From the NCBI GenBank assembly GCA_002898975.1, contig BEID01000091.1, forward strand, positions 1-6,172: a DNA stretch of 6,172 bases. The letters are read 5' to 3'. The notes under the pieces are model-generated. The model did not search any database. It was given only the letters and a program-made list of their open reading frames with translations, and was not told the DNA's origin. Both the position numbers and the translations under genes were made by a program. The DNA is from a bacterium HR27 (lineage in GTDB: Bacteria > Chloroflexota > Chloroflexia > Thermomicrobiales > Thermomicrobiaceae). How positions within the stretch are numbered: the first letter of the stretch is position 1; every line of letters starts with the position of its first letter. This document shows positions 5,597-6,172 of the stretch, piece after piece.

Positions 5597-6172
5597 TCAC
5601 CTCGCTGTACCAGCGGCGACCGGTGTTTCGACCGCCACTGGTTCACCGAGCAGATACCATGGGCTCGTCTGCGTGATCCGTACCTGGACGAAGCGGCCTT
5701 TCCAATTCCCCGGCGCCTCGAAGAAGACGAGCGTGTTTCCACGTGTCCGACCGCGCCAGCGACCACGCGCCATCCCGTCCACCAGGATCTCGACCATCTG
5801 CCCCACGTACCGAGCGTTCCGCTCACGCGCGATGCGCTCCTGCAATTCCTCGATCGCGCGATGACGCCGCCGCTTCTCCTCGCGCGGCACGTCGTCGACC
5901 CACCGCGCCGAGAGCGTTCCCGGTCGCGGGGAGTACATCGCGACATGCACCTTGTCGAAGCGAATCTCCTCCAGCAGGCGGTACGTGTTCATGAACTGCG
6001 CTTCCGTCTCGCCGGGGAATCCGACGATAATGTCGGTCGACAGCGTCACGTCCGGGATCAGTTCGCGAATGCGCGCGATCCGTTCACGGTACTCGTCGAC
6101 CGTGTAGTTGCGTCGCATGCGGCGCAGCACCTCATCGTCACCCGCCTGCACAGGGAGATTGACATGCTCGCA
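5597..6172 (-). CDS. miaB: tRNA-2-methylthio-N6-dimethylallyladenosine synthase MiaB, C-terminal part
   Basis: MiaB is a radical-SAM methylthiotransferase that turns i6A37 into ms2i6A37 in tRNAs reading UNN codons. The visible 191 residues enter in frame from the right edge. They begin CEHVNLPVQAGDDEVLRRM, then a Tyr-Thr segment, STDIIVGFPGETEAQF and YSPRPGT, all standard for the radical-SAM core of this family. The last ~65 residues (VGQMVEILVDG, GRTRGNTLVFF, then VRITQTSPWYLLGEPV) form the TRAM RNA-binding domain. YSPRPGT and the GRTRGNTLVFF-type TRAM domain favour MiaB over RimO or MtaB. The N-terminal UPF0004 domain and the CxxxCxxC cluster cysteines are outside the window, so intactness cannot be judged. 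The stop is 24 bases before the TPR gene start. Confidence 0.9.
   Translation of the reverse strand, partial: CEHVNLPVQAGDDEVLRRMRRNYTVDEYRERIARIRELIPDVTLSTDIIVGFPGETEAQFMNTYRLLEEIRFDKVHVAMYSPRPGTLSARWVDDVPREEKRRRHRAIEELQERIARERNARYVGQMVEILVDGMARGRWRGRTRGNTLVFFEAPGNWKGRFVQVRITQTSPWYLLGEPVAVETPVAAGTAR

Overview
The window is dense, GC-rich bacterial chromosome with no sign of mobile elements, CRISPR arrays, rRNA or tRNA genes. Gene content and protein style suggest a thermophilic Chloroflexota, possibly class Thermomicrobia. This rests on the look of the proteins (small SWIM zinc-finger protein, tail-anchored basic small protein, high Arg/Glu/Leu content) and not on a phylogenetic marker, so the assignment is tentative.

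Layout. (1) Positions 1-946, minus strand: a stand-alone SWIM zinc-finger protein (683-946) followed by the 5' part of an MBL-fold hydrolase gene (1-508, running off the left edge). The 174-base gap between them carries a strong hairpin. (2) Positions 947-1197: a divergent intergenic region. It holds a good sigma-70-like promoter firing leftwards (1096-1125), a ~143-base leader with alternative stem-loops before the SWIM gene, and the ribosome binding site of mobA. (3) Positions 1198-4600, plus strand: mobA, a divergent gamma-glutamyltranspeptidase-superfamily Ntn hydrolase, a DUF62 SAM hydrolase, and a small tail-anchored membrane protein. The first two overlap by ATGA and the third follows after 15 bases, so they look like one operon. 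The last gene probably has its own extended -10 promoter. (4) Positions 4623-4659: a perfect 12-bp stem terminator flanked by A4/T4, serving both converging transcripts. (5) Positions 4679-6172, minus strand: miaB (3' part, entering from the right edge) and, 24 bases downstream, a TPR protein with a HIRAN-like middle region and a very acidic tail.

How the genes work together. The clear functions are housekeeping: molybdenum cofactor guanylylation (MobA), SAM hydrolysis to adenosine and methionine (DUF62) and tRNA A37 methylthiolation (MiaB). No pathway obviously joins MobA, the Ntn hydrolase and the SAM hydrolase. The Ntn hydrolase keeps the autoprocessing Thr and the oxyanion Gly-Gly but lacks the residues that bind a gamma-glutamyl group, so its substrate is open. 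I see no clear new defence or mobile system. The most interesting leads are that enzyme, the structured leader of the SWIM gene, and the TPR/HIRAN-like/acidic-tail protein.
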